The position numbers and the translations under genes were made by a program. Of a DNA stretch of 64,000 nt, positions 35,043 to 42,634 are shown piece after piece (the stretch's first letter is position 1; every line of letters starts with the position of its first letter). The notes under the pieces are model-generated. The model saw only the letters and a program-made list of their open reading frames with translations, did no database searches and was not told the origin of the DNA. The stretch comes from Microbacterium sp. zg-B96 (GTDB lineage Bacteria > Actinomycetota > Actinomycetes > Actinomycetales > Microbacteriaceae), in assembly GCF_030246865.1 (NCBI RefSeq), contig NZ_CP126738.1:2914001-2978000 (forward strand), written 5' to 3'.

Positions 35043-35869
35043 TTCAACGTCGTGACGGGTGCGGCGTCCATGTCGTCGAACGTCTGGTTCTCGCCGGCCA
35101 TCGCCCACACGAACGAGTATGCCGCGGTGCCGACGCCGGAGTGCAACGACCAGCTGGGCGAGATGATCGCCTGCCGATCGGCGACGACCAGGTGACGGGT
35201 CTCCTCGCGCTCGCCCATCAGGTGGATCACGCGGGCGTCCTCGGGCACGTCGAAGTACAGGTAGCACTCGGTGCGTCGGTCGTGCGTGTGAGCGGGCATG
35301 GTGTTCCACATCGAGCCCGGGTGCAGAGAGGTGACGCCCATCACGATCTGGCAGCTCTTGACGCCGTTCTCGTGGATGTACTGGTTGAGCGTGCGGCGGT
35401 TGCTGGTGACCTGGTCGCCCAGTTCGCGGACGGTGCCCTCCCCCGGTGAGACGAGCGCCGCCGGGTAGGCGGTGTGAGCGGGTGCCGAGAACAGGTAGAA
35501 CTGCGCGCCGCTGTCGCCCTCGGCGTCGGCGAAGACGACCTCGCGGATGCCGCGCCCGAGGTACAGGCAGGCACCCTTGACCATCGTGTAGACCTCGCCG
35601 TCCGCGGTGACCGTTCCGGTGCCGCCGACGTTGATGATGCCCAGCTCGCGGTGCTCGAGGAAGTAGTCGCTGCGGATCTCGGGGTAACCGGTCAGCGACA
35701 GCTCGGCACCGGCGGGCACCGCCCCGCCGAGCACGATGCGGTCGTGGTGCGTGTACACGACGGTGATCTCACCGGGAACGAACACGTCGGGGACGAGGTA
35801 CTGATCGCGCAGGTCCGCGGTGGTCATGCCGGGGATCTGGGCGGGGTTGGTGGCGTAGCGCTGCTGCAT
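35039..35869 (-). CDS. kduI: 5-dehydro-4-deoxy-D-glucuronate isomerase
   Basis: The 276-residue bicupin isomerase converts 5-keto-4-deoxyuronate to 2,5-diketo-3-deoxygluconate. Zinc ligands match the family: His194, His196 and Glu201 in AHTHDRRTECYLYF and a later His in 'SWSLHSGVGTAAYSFVWAM'. The N-terminus 'LRDQYLVPDVFVPGEITVVY' is typical. The ATG at 35869 follows AGGAG. Together with KduD it handles the unstable product released by the GH88 hydrolase. Confidence 0.96.
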   Translation of the reverse strand: MQQRYATNPAQIPGMTTADLRDQYLVPDVFVPGEITVVYTHHDRIVLGGAVPAGAELSLTGYPEIRSDYFLEHRELGIINVGGTGTVTADGEVYTMVKGACLYLGRGIREVVFADAEGDSGAQFYLFSAPAHTAYPAALVSPGEGTVRELGDQVTSNRRTLNQYIHENGVKSCQIVMGVTSLHPGSMWNTMPAHTHDRRTECYLYFDVPEDARVIHLMGEREETRHLVVADRQAIISPSWSLHSGVGTAAYSFVWAMAGENQTFDDMDAAPVTTLK

Positions 35870-35895
35870 GGAAAGCTCCTGCTCGATTCGGGGTT

Positions 35896-36660
35896 TCAGC
35901 GGACGAGCCAGCCGCCGTCGACGGGCACGATGGCGCCCGTGACGTAGGCGGAGGCGTCGGAGGCGAGGAAGACGAAGGCACCCTGCAGGTCCTCGGGCGT
36001 CCCCCAGCGGCCGGCCGGGATGCGGGCGAGGATCGTGGCCTCGCGCTCGGCGTCGGCGCGGATCGGGGCGGTGTTGTCGGTGGCCATGTACCCGGGGGCG
36101 ATCGCGTTGACGGTGACGCCGGAGGCTGCCCACTCATTGGCGAGCGCCTTGGTGAGGCCCGCGACGGCGTGCTTGGAGGCGGCGTAGCCGGGCACGAACA
36201 GGCCACCCTGGAACGACAGCATCGAGGCGATGTTGATGATGCGTCCGTGACCCTGCGCGATCATCAGGCGACCGGCGGCCTGCGACAGGTGGAACACTGC
36301 GTCCAGGTTCAGCGCGAGCACCTCGTCCCAGTCGGCCGCGGAGTGCTCGGCAGCCGGGGTGCGGCGGATCGTGCCGGCGTTGTTGACGAGGATGTCCAGC
36401 CGTCCCAGTTCGGCGACGACCTCGTCGATCGCGGCGGCCAGCTCGGCCGGTGCGGCCGCGCCCAGGTCGAGCTGGATGCGGTGCACGCGGCGGCCCGTCG
36501 CCGCGATGCGCTCAGCGGTCTCGGTGGCGTCGCCGCGGTCCACGAGGGCGATGTCCGCGCCGGCTTCGGCCAGCGCCACCGCAGCACCCTGACCGAGGCC
36601 ACGGCTGGAGCCGGTGACGACGGCGACCCGGCCGTCGAGGCGGAAGCTGTCAAGGATCAT
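35896..36660 (-). CDS. kduD: SDR 2-deoxy-D-gluconate/2,5-diketo-3-deoxygluconate reductase
   Basis: The 254-residue classical short-chain dehydrogenase has the cofactor motif TGSSRGLGQG (16-25), NNAGTIRR (about 92-99), the catalytic Ser in 'INIASMLSFQGG' and Y-x3-K in 'VPGYAASKHAV'. The sequence 'FRLDGRVAVVTGSSRGLGQG' and 'SFQGGLFVPGYAASK' is characteristic of KduD, which reduces diketo-3-deoxygluconate to KDG with NAD(P)H. It overlaps the FAH gene by 4 bp. Confidence 0.93.
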   Translation of the reverse strand: MILDSFRLDGRVAVVTGSSRGLGQGAAVALAEAGADIALVDRGDATETAERIAATGRRVHRIQLDLGAAAPAELAAAIDEVVAELGRLDILVNNAGTIRRTPAAEHSAADWDEVLALNLDAVFHLSQAAGRLMIAQGHGRIINIASMLSFQGGLFVPGYAASKHAVAGLTKALANEWAASGVTVNAIAPGYMATDNTAPIRADAEREATILARIPAGRWGTPEDLQGAFVFLASDASAYVTGAIVPVDGGWLVR

Positions 36661-37520
36661 TCGGTTCCTCCGATGAAGGTGGTGGTGAGTTCCCCGATGC
36701 GCTCGACGCGCACGGTGACCGAGTCGCCGGGACGCAGCGGCCGGTGGGCGGCCTGCGCCTCGGGGAGTTTCTGCGGTGTGCCGGTGGAGATGACGTCCCC
36801 CGGCTCCAGCGTGATGACCTGACTGAGGTAGGCGACGATCTCGGCGACGGGGAAAATCGTCGTCGCCGTGGACTGCGACACCGTCACGATCCCGTCGCGG
36901 ATGACCTCGACCAGCAGATCCTGCGGGTCGCCGACCTCATCGGGCGTGACGATCCAGGGTCCGAGCGGCGCGAAGGAGTCGAAGCACTTGCCCAGCGCCC
37001 ACTGGCTCTGCCGCCGCTGCCAGGTGCGGTCCGACACGTCGTTGAGGATCGTGTATCCGGCGACGTGATCCAGTGCGGCATCCGGGGTCACGTTCTTCGC
37101 CCGCCGGCCGATCACGACGGCGATCTCGCCCTCGTAGTCGACGTCGTCGGCGACCGCCGGCACGACAACGGGGTCAGCGGGACCGGACAGCGTGTTGCGG
37201 GTCTTCACGAACACGTCGGGAGACGCCGGATCGTCCGCCGTCGGATCCACGCCGTCGGGCACGTGACCGCGGTAGTTGTAGCCGAGGCACAGGATGGTGC
37301 CCGGCCGCACGGGTGCTTCCAATCGGACGGATGCCAGCGCCGGCAGCGTTGCCGCGTCGACCGCTGCGACGGCGGCGCGCACCGCGGCCAGGCGAGCGTC
37401 GTCGGCGAGGATCGCCACGAGCGGCTCGGCGCCCAGGTCCAGCAGACGATCGCCGTCCGGCGTGCGGATGACCGCGCCGGCACGGACAGCGGCGTCACCG
37501 CGATAACTGACGAGCCTCAC
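36657..37520 (-). CDS. Fumarylacetoacetate hydrolase-family enzyme in uronate operon
   Basis: The 287-residue soluble FAH enzyme has 'LCLGYNYRGHVPDGVDPTAD', 'PDVFVKTRNTLSGPADPVVV', the metal site 'DDVDYEGEIAVVIGRRAKNV' (E-x-E) and 'GYTILNDVSDRTWQRRQSQW'. The ending 'GDVISTGTPQKLPEAQ' completes the fold. Related enzymes cleave 2,4-diketo-3-deoxy sugar acids to pyruvate plus a hydroxyacid, or hydrolyse acylpyruvates. It is not part of the standard KDG route, so it may provide a second branch. The GTG at 37520 overlaps the GH88 stop. Confidence 0.9.
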   Translation of the reverse strand: MRLVSYRGDAAVRAGAVIRTPDGDRLLDLGAEPLVAILADDARLAAVRAAVAAVDAATLPALASVRLEAPVRPGTILCLGYNYRGHVPDGVDPTADDPASPDVFVKTRNTLSGPADPVVVPAVADDVDYEGEIAVVIGRRAKNVTPDAALDHVAGYTILNDVSDRTWQRRQSQWALGKCFDSFAPLGPWIVTPDEVGDPQDLLVEVIRDGIVTVSQSTATTIFPVAEIVAYLSQVITLEPGDVISTGTPQKLPEAQAAHRPLRPGDSVTVRVERIGELTTTFIGGTE

Positions 37521-38707
37521 CAGGACGGCCTCCAGTCGGGCTGGGCGGCTCGGGTGAGCGCCTCGAGGTAGAAGTAGTCGCCCCACAGGGTGCCCTCGTC
37601 GACGCCGACGCTCTTGGGGAAGTCGTAGACGCTGTGCAGGATCACCGCGTCGGAATCCTCCGGCTGGGCGGGGGTGTAGTTCTCGATGAGCGAGGCGAGG
37701 ATCTCGTGCGCCGCGTCACGCCAGCGTTGGGCGCGGGCGGGGTCGGTCTCGGCATCGGCCAGTTCGAACAGGCCGCACACCGCGATCGCCGCAGACGAAC
37801 TGTCGCGCGGGGCGTCGGCACCGTCGGTGTAGACGAGATCCCAGAACGGCACGCGGTCGGCGGGCAGGTGCGCGAGGAAGTAGTCGGCGCAGCGCCGCGA
37901 CGCCTCAAGCAGGGTCTCGTCGCCGGTGGCCCGGTGGTTCAGCGCGAACCCGTAGATCCCCCAGGCCTGTCCCCGCGCCCAGCACGAGTCGTCGAACGCA
38001 CCCTGCTCGGTCGCACCTCGTAGCGGCTCGCCCGTTTCGGCATCCCAGTAGAAGGTGTGAAACGTCGTGTCGTCCTCGCGGAGGATGTGCGTGCGCAGCT
38101 GCGTGGTGTGACGGCGCACCGCATCGGCGAACCGCTCATCTCCCGTCTGCTCGCCCGCCCAGGTGAGCAGCGGCATGTTCATGAGGCTGTCGATGATCGT
38201 CCGGCCGCGCTGGGCGGGGTCGGACAGATCCCCCCACGCCTGCACGATGCCGGCCGGTTCCAGGAACCGCCGCATCAGGTGATCGGCGGCCTGCAGCGCC
38301 GCGGCGCGCGCTTCCGAGTCGTCGAGCAGCCGCCACGGGGCGACGGCGGCCAGCGTGTAGAGGAAGCCGAGGTCATGCGTGTCGAGATCATCTTCCTCAC
38401 GCACCCGGCGGGCGAAGTCGGCGACGTGGGCGAGGCCGGCCTGACGGAAGAACTCGTCACCGGTCTTCTCCCACGCGATCCACATCATCCCCGGCCAGAA
38501 GCTCGTGGTCCAGCCGCGGTTCGCGCCTTCGGCGAAGTCACCGGCGGCGGGACGCACCGGGTAGCGGTCACCGGCGGTGGCGTCGTCTGGGTAGCGGATG
38601 CCGAAGGTGTCGATGTTCCGCCGGAGGGTGGCCAGCACCGCGCTGGTCGCCGCTGCGATCCGGGGATCGGCGGAAACGGGCGCACCGGTGCCTGGGAGGG
38701 AGGTCAT
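37517..38707 (-). CDS. Unsaturated glucuronyl/galacturonyl hydrolase (GH88 family)
   Basis: The 396-residue (alpha/alpha)6-barrel enzyme removes the 4,5-unsaturated uronic acid left by polysaccharide lyases, giving 5-keto-4-deoxyuronate. The two catalytic Asp are visible: Asp112 in HDLGFLYTLAAV and Asp173 in 'TIIDSLMNMPLLTWA'. 'SFWPGMMWIAWEKTGDEFF' and 'SCWARGQAWGIYGFALNH' are also conserved. There is no signal peptide, so the enzyme is cytoplasmic. It fits directly upstream of KduI/KduD in the pathway. Confidence 0.94.
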   Translation of the reverse strand: MTSLPGTGAPVSADPRIAAATSAVLATLRRNIDTFGIRYPDDATAGDRYPVRPAAGDFAEGANRGWTTSFWPGMMWIAWEKTGDEFFRQAGLAHVADFARRVREEDDLDTHDLGFLYTLAAVAPWRLLDDSEARAAALQAADHLMRRFLEPAGIVQAWGDLSDPAQRGRTIIDSLMNMPLLTWAGEQTGDERFADAVRRHTTQLRTHILREDDTTFHTFYWDAETGEPLRGATEQGAFDDSCWARGQAWGIYGFALNHRATGDETLLEASRRCADYFLAHLPADRVPFWDLVYTDGADAPRDSSSAAIAVCGLFELADAETDPARAQRWRDAAHEILASLIENYTPAQPEDSDAVILHSVYDFPKSVGVDEGTLWGDYFYLEALTRAAQPDWRPSW

Positions 38708-38729
38708 GAAGAGAGTGTCCTTCTGGGGG

Positions 38730-39401
38730 TCAGGCAGCCACGGGCTCGGCGTCGCCGAGTACAGGGCGGAGGATGTAGCGGGCGTTGGCCCAGGCGACGT
38801 ACAGCGCGGGAGCCGCGGTCAGGCCGATCGCGATCGCCGGCATCGCGGTGAACAGCGTCACCTGCAGGGCCAGCACGGCAAGGGAGACCAGGCTCAGCCA
38901 CCAGCGGCGCACGCTCAGGTAGAGCGCGGTCTTCACGATCGTGCTCAGGCGGGCGGCGGGCTGTTCGGCCAGTGCGACCAGCGAGACCAGGCCGGCAGCC
39001 AGCACCAGCACCGCGATCACCCCGAGCACCGGGATGATCGCGACGCCGGCTTGCATGGGCGAGAAGAAGCGCACGTCGACCAGCACCACCACAGCCGTCG
39101 CGGTCACCGCGAGACCGACCAGCATCGCCTTGCGCCAGGTCTGCCGCCACCCGCGGAGGAACGCCCGCACGATGTGCGGGTCGCCCTCTCCGTGGGCACG
39201 GAAGGCACCGAACGCGGCGGTGAACCCGGGAGCGCACAGCGGCGCGACCACGGCGAGCATCGGCCAGGACAGCGCCGGGTCGGTGATGACCAGCAGCACC
39301 ACCAGCGGCAGGCAGGATGCCAGCAGCAGCAGGTTCACCATGAGACCCAGGTAGGCCACCCCGAAGACCGTGGCGTAGGTGTTGTGCGAGATGCGCTTCA
39401 T
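38730..39401 (-). CDS. YesL/DUF624-family membrane protein
   Basis: The 223-residue protein has five or six membrane helices and the DUF624 pattern 'LGLMVNLLLLASCLPLVVLL' near the start and 'FGAFRAHGEGDPHIVRAFLR' in the first loop. YesL-type proteins accompany sugar ABC importers in oligosaccharide loci of Gram-positive bacteria; their exact role is unknown. It follows the permease gene by 5 bp. Confidence 0.88.
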   Translation of the reverse strand: MKRISHNTYATVFGVAYLGLMVNLLLLASCLPLVVLLVITDPALSWPMLAVVAPLCAPGFTAAFGAFRAHGEGDPHIVRAFLRGWRQTWRKAMLVGLAVTATAVVVLVDVRFFSPMQAGVAIIPVLGVIAVLVLAAGLVSLVALAEQPAARLSTIVKTALYLSVRRWWLSLVSLAVLALQVTLFTAMPAIAIGLTAAPALYVAWANARYILRPVLGDAEPVAA

Positions 39402-39406
39402 CGCCG

Positions 39407-40327
39407 TCAGCCCTTCATGCCGCTTGTCGCGATGCCCTCGACGAAGTACTTCTGCCCGAGCAGGAAGATGATCGCGATCGGGATGACCGAGATCGTCAGA
39501 CCAGCGAACAGCAGCGCGTAGTCGGTGTCGTAGAGATTGCTGACGAAGCTCTTGAGCCCCAGCTGGATCGTCCACAATTCCGGGTCGCGCAGGTAGATCA
39601 GCGGCCCGAGGTAGTCGTTCCAGGTACTGGTGAACGTCAGCAGCGACAGGCTCGCGATCGCGGGGACCGACAGCGGCAGCATGATGCGTCGCCAGATGCC
39701 GTATTCGCTCAGGCCGTCCAGCCGCGCCGCTTCCGACAGGTCCTCGGGGATCGTCTCGTAGAACTGCTTCATCAGGAACACGCCGAACGCGCCGAACGCC
39801 TGGATGAGGATGATCGCCCACAGGGTGTTGGCCACCCGAAAGTCGGACAGCAGGATGAACTGCGGGATCATGTACGACTGCCACGGCACCGCGATGGTGC
39901 CGATGTAGCAGAGGAACAGGATGTCGCGACCAGGGAAGCGGATGCGAGCGAACCCATAGGCGGCGAACGAGCCGGTGAGCACCTGGAGGAAGGTCACGAC
40001 GACGGCCAGCAGCAGCGTGTTGCGCATCCAGACGAGCATGTTCGACTCGGTCCAGATGTCGAGGTAGTTCTGCCAGACGAAGACCTCGGGGATCCACTGC
40101 ACCGGCACGCTGAAGACCTCGTTCGCGGTCTTCAGCGAACTCATGACCATCCAGAAGAATGGGAGCAGGAGCCCTGCGGCGGCAACGAGGAGCGCGGTGT
40201 ACAGCGCGACCCGGCCGACACGCTGCAGCGGTGTCCTGGTGTCGGTCTTGCGCGGGCCGGGTGAGGGGTCGGCCGCGAGCTTGCGGAGGGCGCGGCGGTC
40301 CTCGGCGGGGACGAGCAGCTCGGTCAT
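39407..40327 (-). CDS. Carbohydrate ABC transporter permease (MalG type)
   Basis: The 306-residue inner-membrane permease has six helices and the EAA loop 'EDLSEAARLDGLSEYGIWRR' that contacts the ATPase. The C-terminal 'FLLGQKYFVEGIATSGMKG' is typical of MalG-like sugar permeases. It pairs with the permease upstream (1-bp overlap, TGATG). No ATPase gene is in the operon; such systems usually share an MsmK/MsiK-type ATPase encoded elsewhere. Confidence 0.94.
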   Translation of the reverse strand: MTELLVPAEDRRALRKLAADPSPGPRKTDTRTPLQRVGRVALYTALLVAAAGLLLPFFWMVMSSLKTANEVFSVPVQWIPEVFVWQNYLDIWTESNMLVWMRNTLLLAVVVTFLQVLTGSFAAYGFARIRFPGRDILFLCYIGTIAVPWQSYMIPQFILLSDFRVANTLWAIILIQAFGAFGVFLMKQFYETIPEDLSEAARLDGLSEYGIWRRIMLPLSVPAIASLSLLTFTSTWNDYLGPLIYLRDPELWTIQLGLKSFVSNLYDTDYALLFAGLTISVIPIAIIFLLGQKYFVEGIATSGMKG

Positions 40328-41259
40328 CAGACATTCCTCCGCTTGTTCCAGATGAACTGGAAGATGGTCACGCCGATGCACAGGAAGAACAGCACGACGG
40401 CGGCCGAGGAGGCGTAGCCGAACTGGTTCTCCTCGAACCCCTTGCGATAGATGAACTGGGAGATCACGGACGTGGACTGCCCCGGCCCGCCATCGGTCAT
40501 CACGAGGATGAGATCGAAGATCTTGAACGAGTTGATGGTCAGCATGACGGTGACGAAGAACATCGTCGGGCGCAGGCACGGAATGGTGACATTGCGGAAC
40601 CGCTGCCACGCCCCGGCACCGTCCACGCGGGCCGCTTCGTACAGCTCCCGTGGCACTGTCTGCAGGCCGGCGAGGAACAGGATCATGTAGTACCCCATGT
40701 CGCGCCACGTGCTCACGATGACCACGGCGGGCATGGCCCAGTCCGACGAGGTGAGCCATCCGGGCGGGTTGGCCATGCCGACGGCGCGCAGGATCTGGTT
40801 GATGGGGCCGTAGTCAGGGCTGAACAGCAGGTTCCACACCACCGCGATCGCGACGATGGACGTGATGTAGGGCAGGAACGCGGCGGTACGGAAGAACGCC
40901 ACGCCACGCAGCTTGTTGTTCAGCAGCAGTGCGAGTCCGAGCGACGCGACGATCGTCAGCGGGATGTGCAGGGCGGCGTAGTAGATGGTGTTCCAGAACG
41001 AGATCCGGAAGCTGCCGTCCCCGATCAGTCGCTCGAAGTTGGCGAAGCCCACCCAGGTCGCGGTGCCGAAGACGTTCCAGTTCGTCATCGACATGTAGAA
41101 CAGCGTGACGACGGGCACGAGGGTGAGGGTGGCGAAGCCGAGGAAGTTGGGGAGGATGAAGCTCCACCCCAGCAGCGTGTTGCGCAGTGTCAGCTTCGAT
41201 CTGCGGCGACGCTGCGACGGCTCGGGGCGGCCGGCCTTCGTGGCGGCGGCGGTGGTCAT
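40327..41259 (-). CDS. Carbohydrate ABC transporter permease (MalF type)
   Basis: The 310-residue permease has six helices, 'GWSFILPNFLGFATLTLVPV' as the first, and the EAA loop 'RELYEAARVDGAGAWQRFRN'. The ATG at 41259 follows AAGGAG; the longer frame upstream is a shadow of the binding-protein gene. It forms the importer with the MalG-type permease and the lipoprotein upstream, and probably imports unsaturated or uronate-containing oligosaccharides. Confidence 0.94.
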   Translation of the reverse strand: MTTAAATKAGRPEPSQRRRRSKLTLRNTLLGWSFILPNFLGFATLTLVPVVTLFYMSMTNWNVFGTATWVGFANFERLIGDGSFRISFWNTIYYAALHIPLTIVASLGLALLLNNKLRGVAFFRTAAFLPYITSIVAIAVVWNLLFSPDYGPINQILRAVGMANPPGWLTSSDWAMPAVVIVSTWRDMGYYMILFLAGLQTVPRELYEAARVDGAGAWQRFRNVTIPCLRPTMFFVTVMLTINSFKIFDLILVMTDGGPGQSTSVISQFIYRKGFEENQFGYASSAAVVLFFLCIGVTIFQFIWNKRRNV

Positions 41260-41289
41260 GGGGTCTCCTTGGGGAGGACGGCGGGGGAT

Positions 41290-41320
41290 GCGGCCGGCGC
41301 GGACGCGCCGCGCCGGCCGC
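41290..41320 (-). terminator. Hairpin between binding-protein and permease genes
   Basis: GCGGCCGGCG (41290-41299) and CGCCGGCCGC (41311-41320) form a perfect 10-bp all-GC stem. Located after the binding-protein stop, it could stabilise that mRNA or cause partial termination, giving more binding protein than permease. Confidence 0.5.
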
Positions 41321-41347
41321 AGGGTCGTCGGCTGACCGACGGTGAGG

Positions 41348-42634
41348 TCAGTCGACCTGGACCTCGTTCTCGAAGCGGGCTTCGGCGTCCTTGATGGCCT
41401 GCTCCACCGGGGTCGATCCGGACAGGATCGCGGTGTGCATGTCCAGGAGGATGTTCTGGATCGTCGCGGTCTTGTTGGACGTCGGGTTCTCCGGCGCCAC
41501 CTCACCGGTGGACCAGGCGAACTTCGACAGGTCGTCGGTGGGGGCACCCTCCACGGCGAAGTACGCCTCGGTGACGGTCTCGTCCGCGACGGCCGGGGTG
41601 ATGCCGATCTCGGCGAGCAGCTCGGCTGCCTCAAGGCTTGCGGCGAAGGCGAGGAACTCCTTCGCTGCCTCCACCTTGCCCTCGTCGATGCCGGCGTTGA
41701 TCGACAAACCGGTCGGGTCGCCGAAGGTCAGCGGGGTGTTGTCGGTGCCGGTGGTCTTCGCATCCGCCTGCGGGATCGGTGCGATGCCCCACTCGAAGGT
41801 GTCTGCCTCACCTGCGGCCTGCTGCGCGATGAGCGTCGCGGTGTACCACGTGCCCATCGGCAGCATCGCTGCCTTCTGCATGCCGAACTCGCCCTGGTAG
41901 GTGAGCTGGTTGGCGCTGGAGGTGTTGAAGTCGATCTGCGCGCCGGCATCCTGCATGTCCAGGACACGGTCGTAGTAGTCCGCGAAGTAGCCGAACTCGC
42001 CGGAGAGCACGTCAGTGCCCTCCTGCGCGCTGGCGAAGCCCTGCACGGTCGACTGCCAGCGGTGCTGGTAGGCGCCCTTTGCGGTGCCCGATTCGGAGAT
42101 GGCGGCGGCGGCGTCTGCGTAGTCGTCCCACGTCCAGCTGCCGTCGGGGTAGTCCACGCCTGCGGTGTCGAACAGCGCCTTGTTGTAGAACAGCACCCAG
42201 CGGTCCTGGCGATACGGGACGCCGTACGCCTTGTCGTCGATCTCGTACGACGATGCGCCGCCGACGCCGTCGGGCAGCTCGACGTCGGACACGTCGAGCA
42301 GCTGGCCACCCTCCTGGAAGGTGGTGACGAACTTCACTTCCTTCTGGGTGATGATGTCGGGGCCGACACCGGCGGCGAGGTCGGCGGTGACCAGCGTGTT
42401 GTACTCGGCGGAGTCGTACTCCTTGAGCTCGACGGTGACGTCGGGGTTCTTCTCGTGGAAGGCGTCGGCGAGGACCTGGAACTCCGGCGTCGTGGCCAGG
42501 CTCCATCCCGAGAGGGTGAGGGTGACGGGGCCTTCTTCGGTGGTGACCGCGGGTTCGGCCTCCCCGCTGCACCCGGCCAACGTCAGGCTGGCCATGACGG
42601 CTACTGCCGTCGCGGCTGCAAACTTGCGCTTCAT
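41348..42634 (-). CDS. Sugar ABC transporter substrate-binding lipoprotein
   Basis: The 428-residue family 1 solute-binding protein starts with a lipoprotein signal, 'FAAATAVAVMASLTLAGC' (lipobox LAGC, Cys22). It continues with 'VTLTLSGWSLATTPEFQVLA', 'DIITQKEVKFVTTFQEGGQL' and 'YGVPYRQDRWVLFYNKALFD'. It is anchored outside the membrane and captures oligosaccharides for the permease pair. The ATG at 42634 follows AAAGGAG and overlaps the DUF2264 gene stop (ATGA). Confidence 0.95.
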   Translation of the reverse strand: MKRKFAAATAVAVMASLTLAGCSGEAEPAVTTEEGPVTLTLSGWSLATTPEFQVLADAFHEKNPDVTVELKEYDSAEYNTLVTADLAAGVGPDIITQKEVKFVTTFQEGGQLLDVSDVELPDGVGGASSYEIDDKAYGVPYRQDRWVLFYNKALFDTAGVDYPDGSWTWDDYADAAAAISESGTAKGAYQHRWQSTVQGFASAQEGTDVLSGEFGYFADYYDRVLDMQDAGAQIDFNTSSANQLTYQGEFGMQKAAMLPMGTWYTATLIAQQAAGEADTFEWGIAPIPQADAKTTGTDNTPLTFGDPTGLSINAGIDEGKVEAAKEFLAFAASLEAAELLAEIGITPAVADETVTEAYFAVEGAPTDDLSKFAWSTGEVAPENPTSNKTATIQNILLDMHTAILSGSTPVEQAIKDAEARFENEVQVD

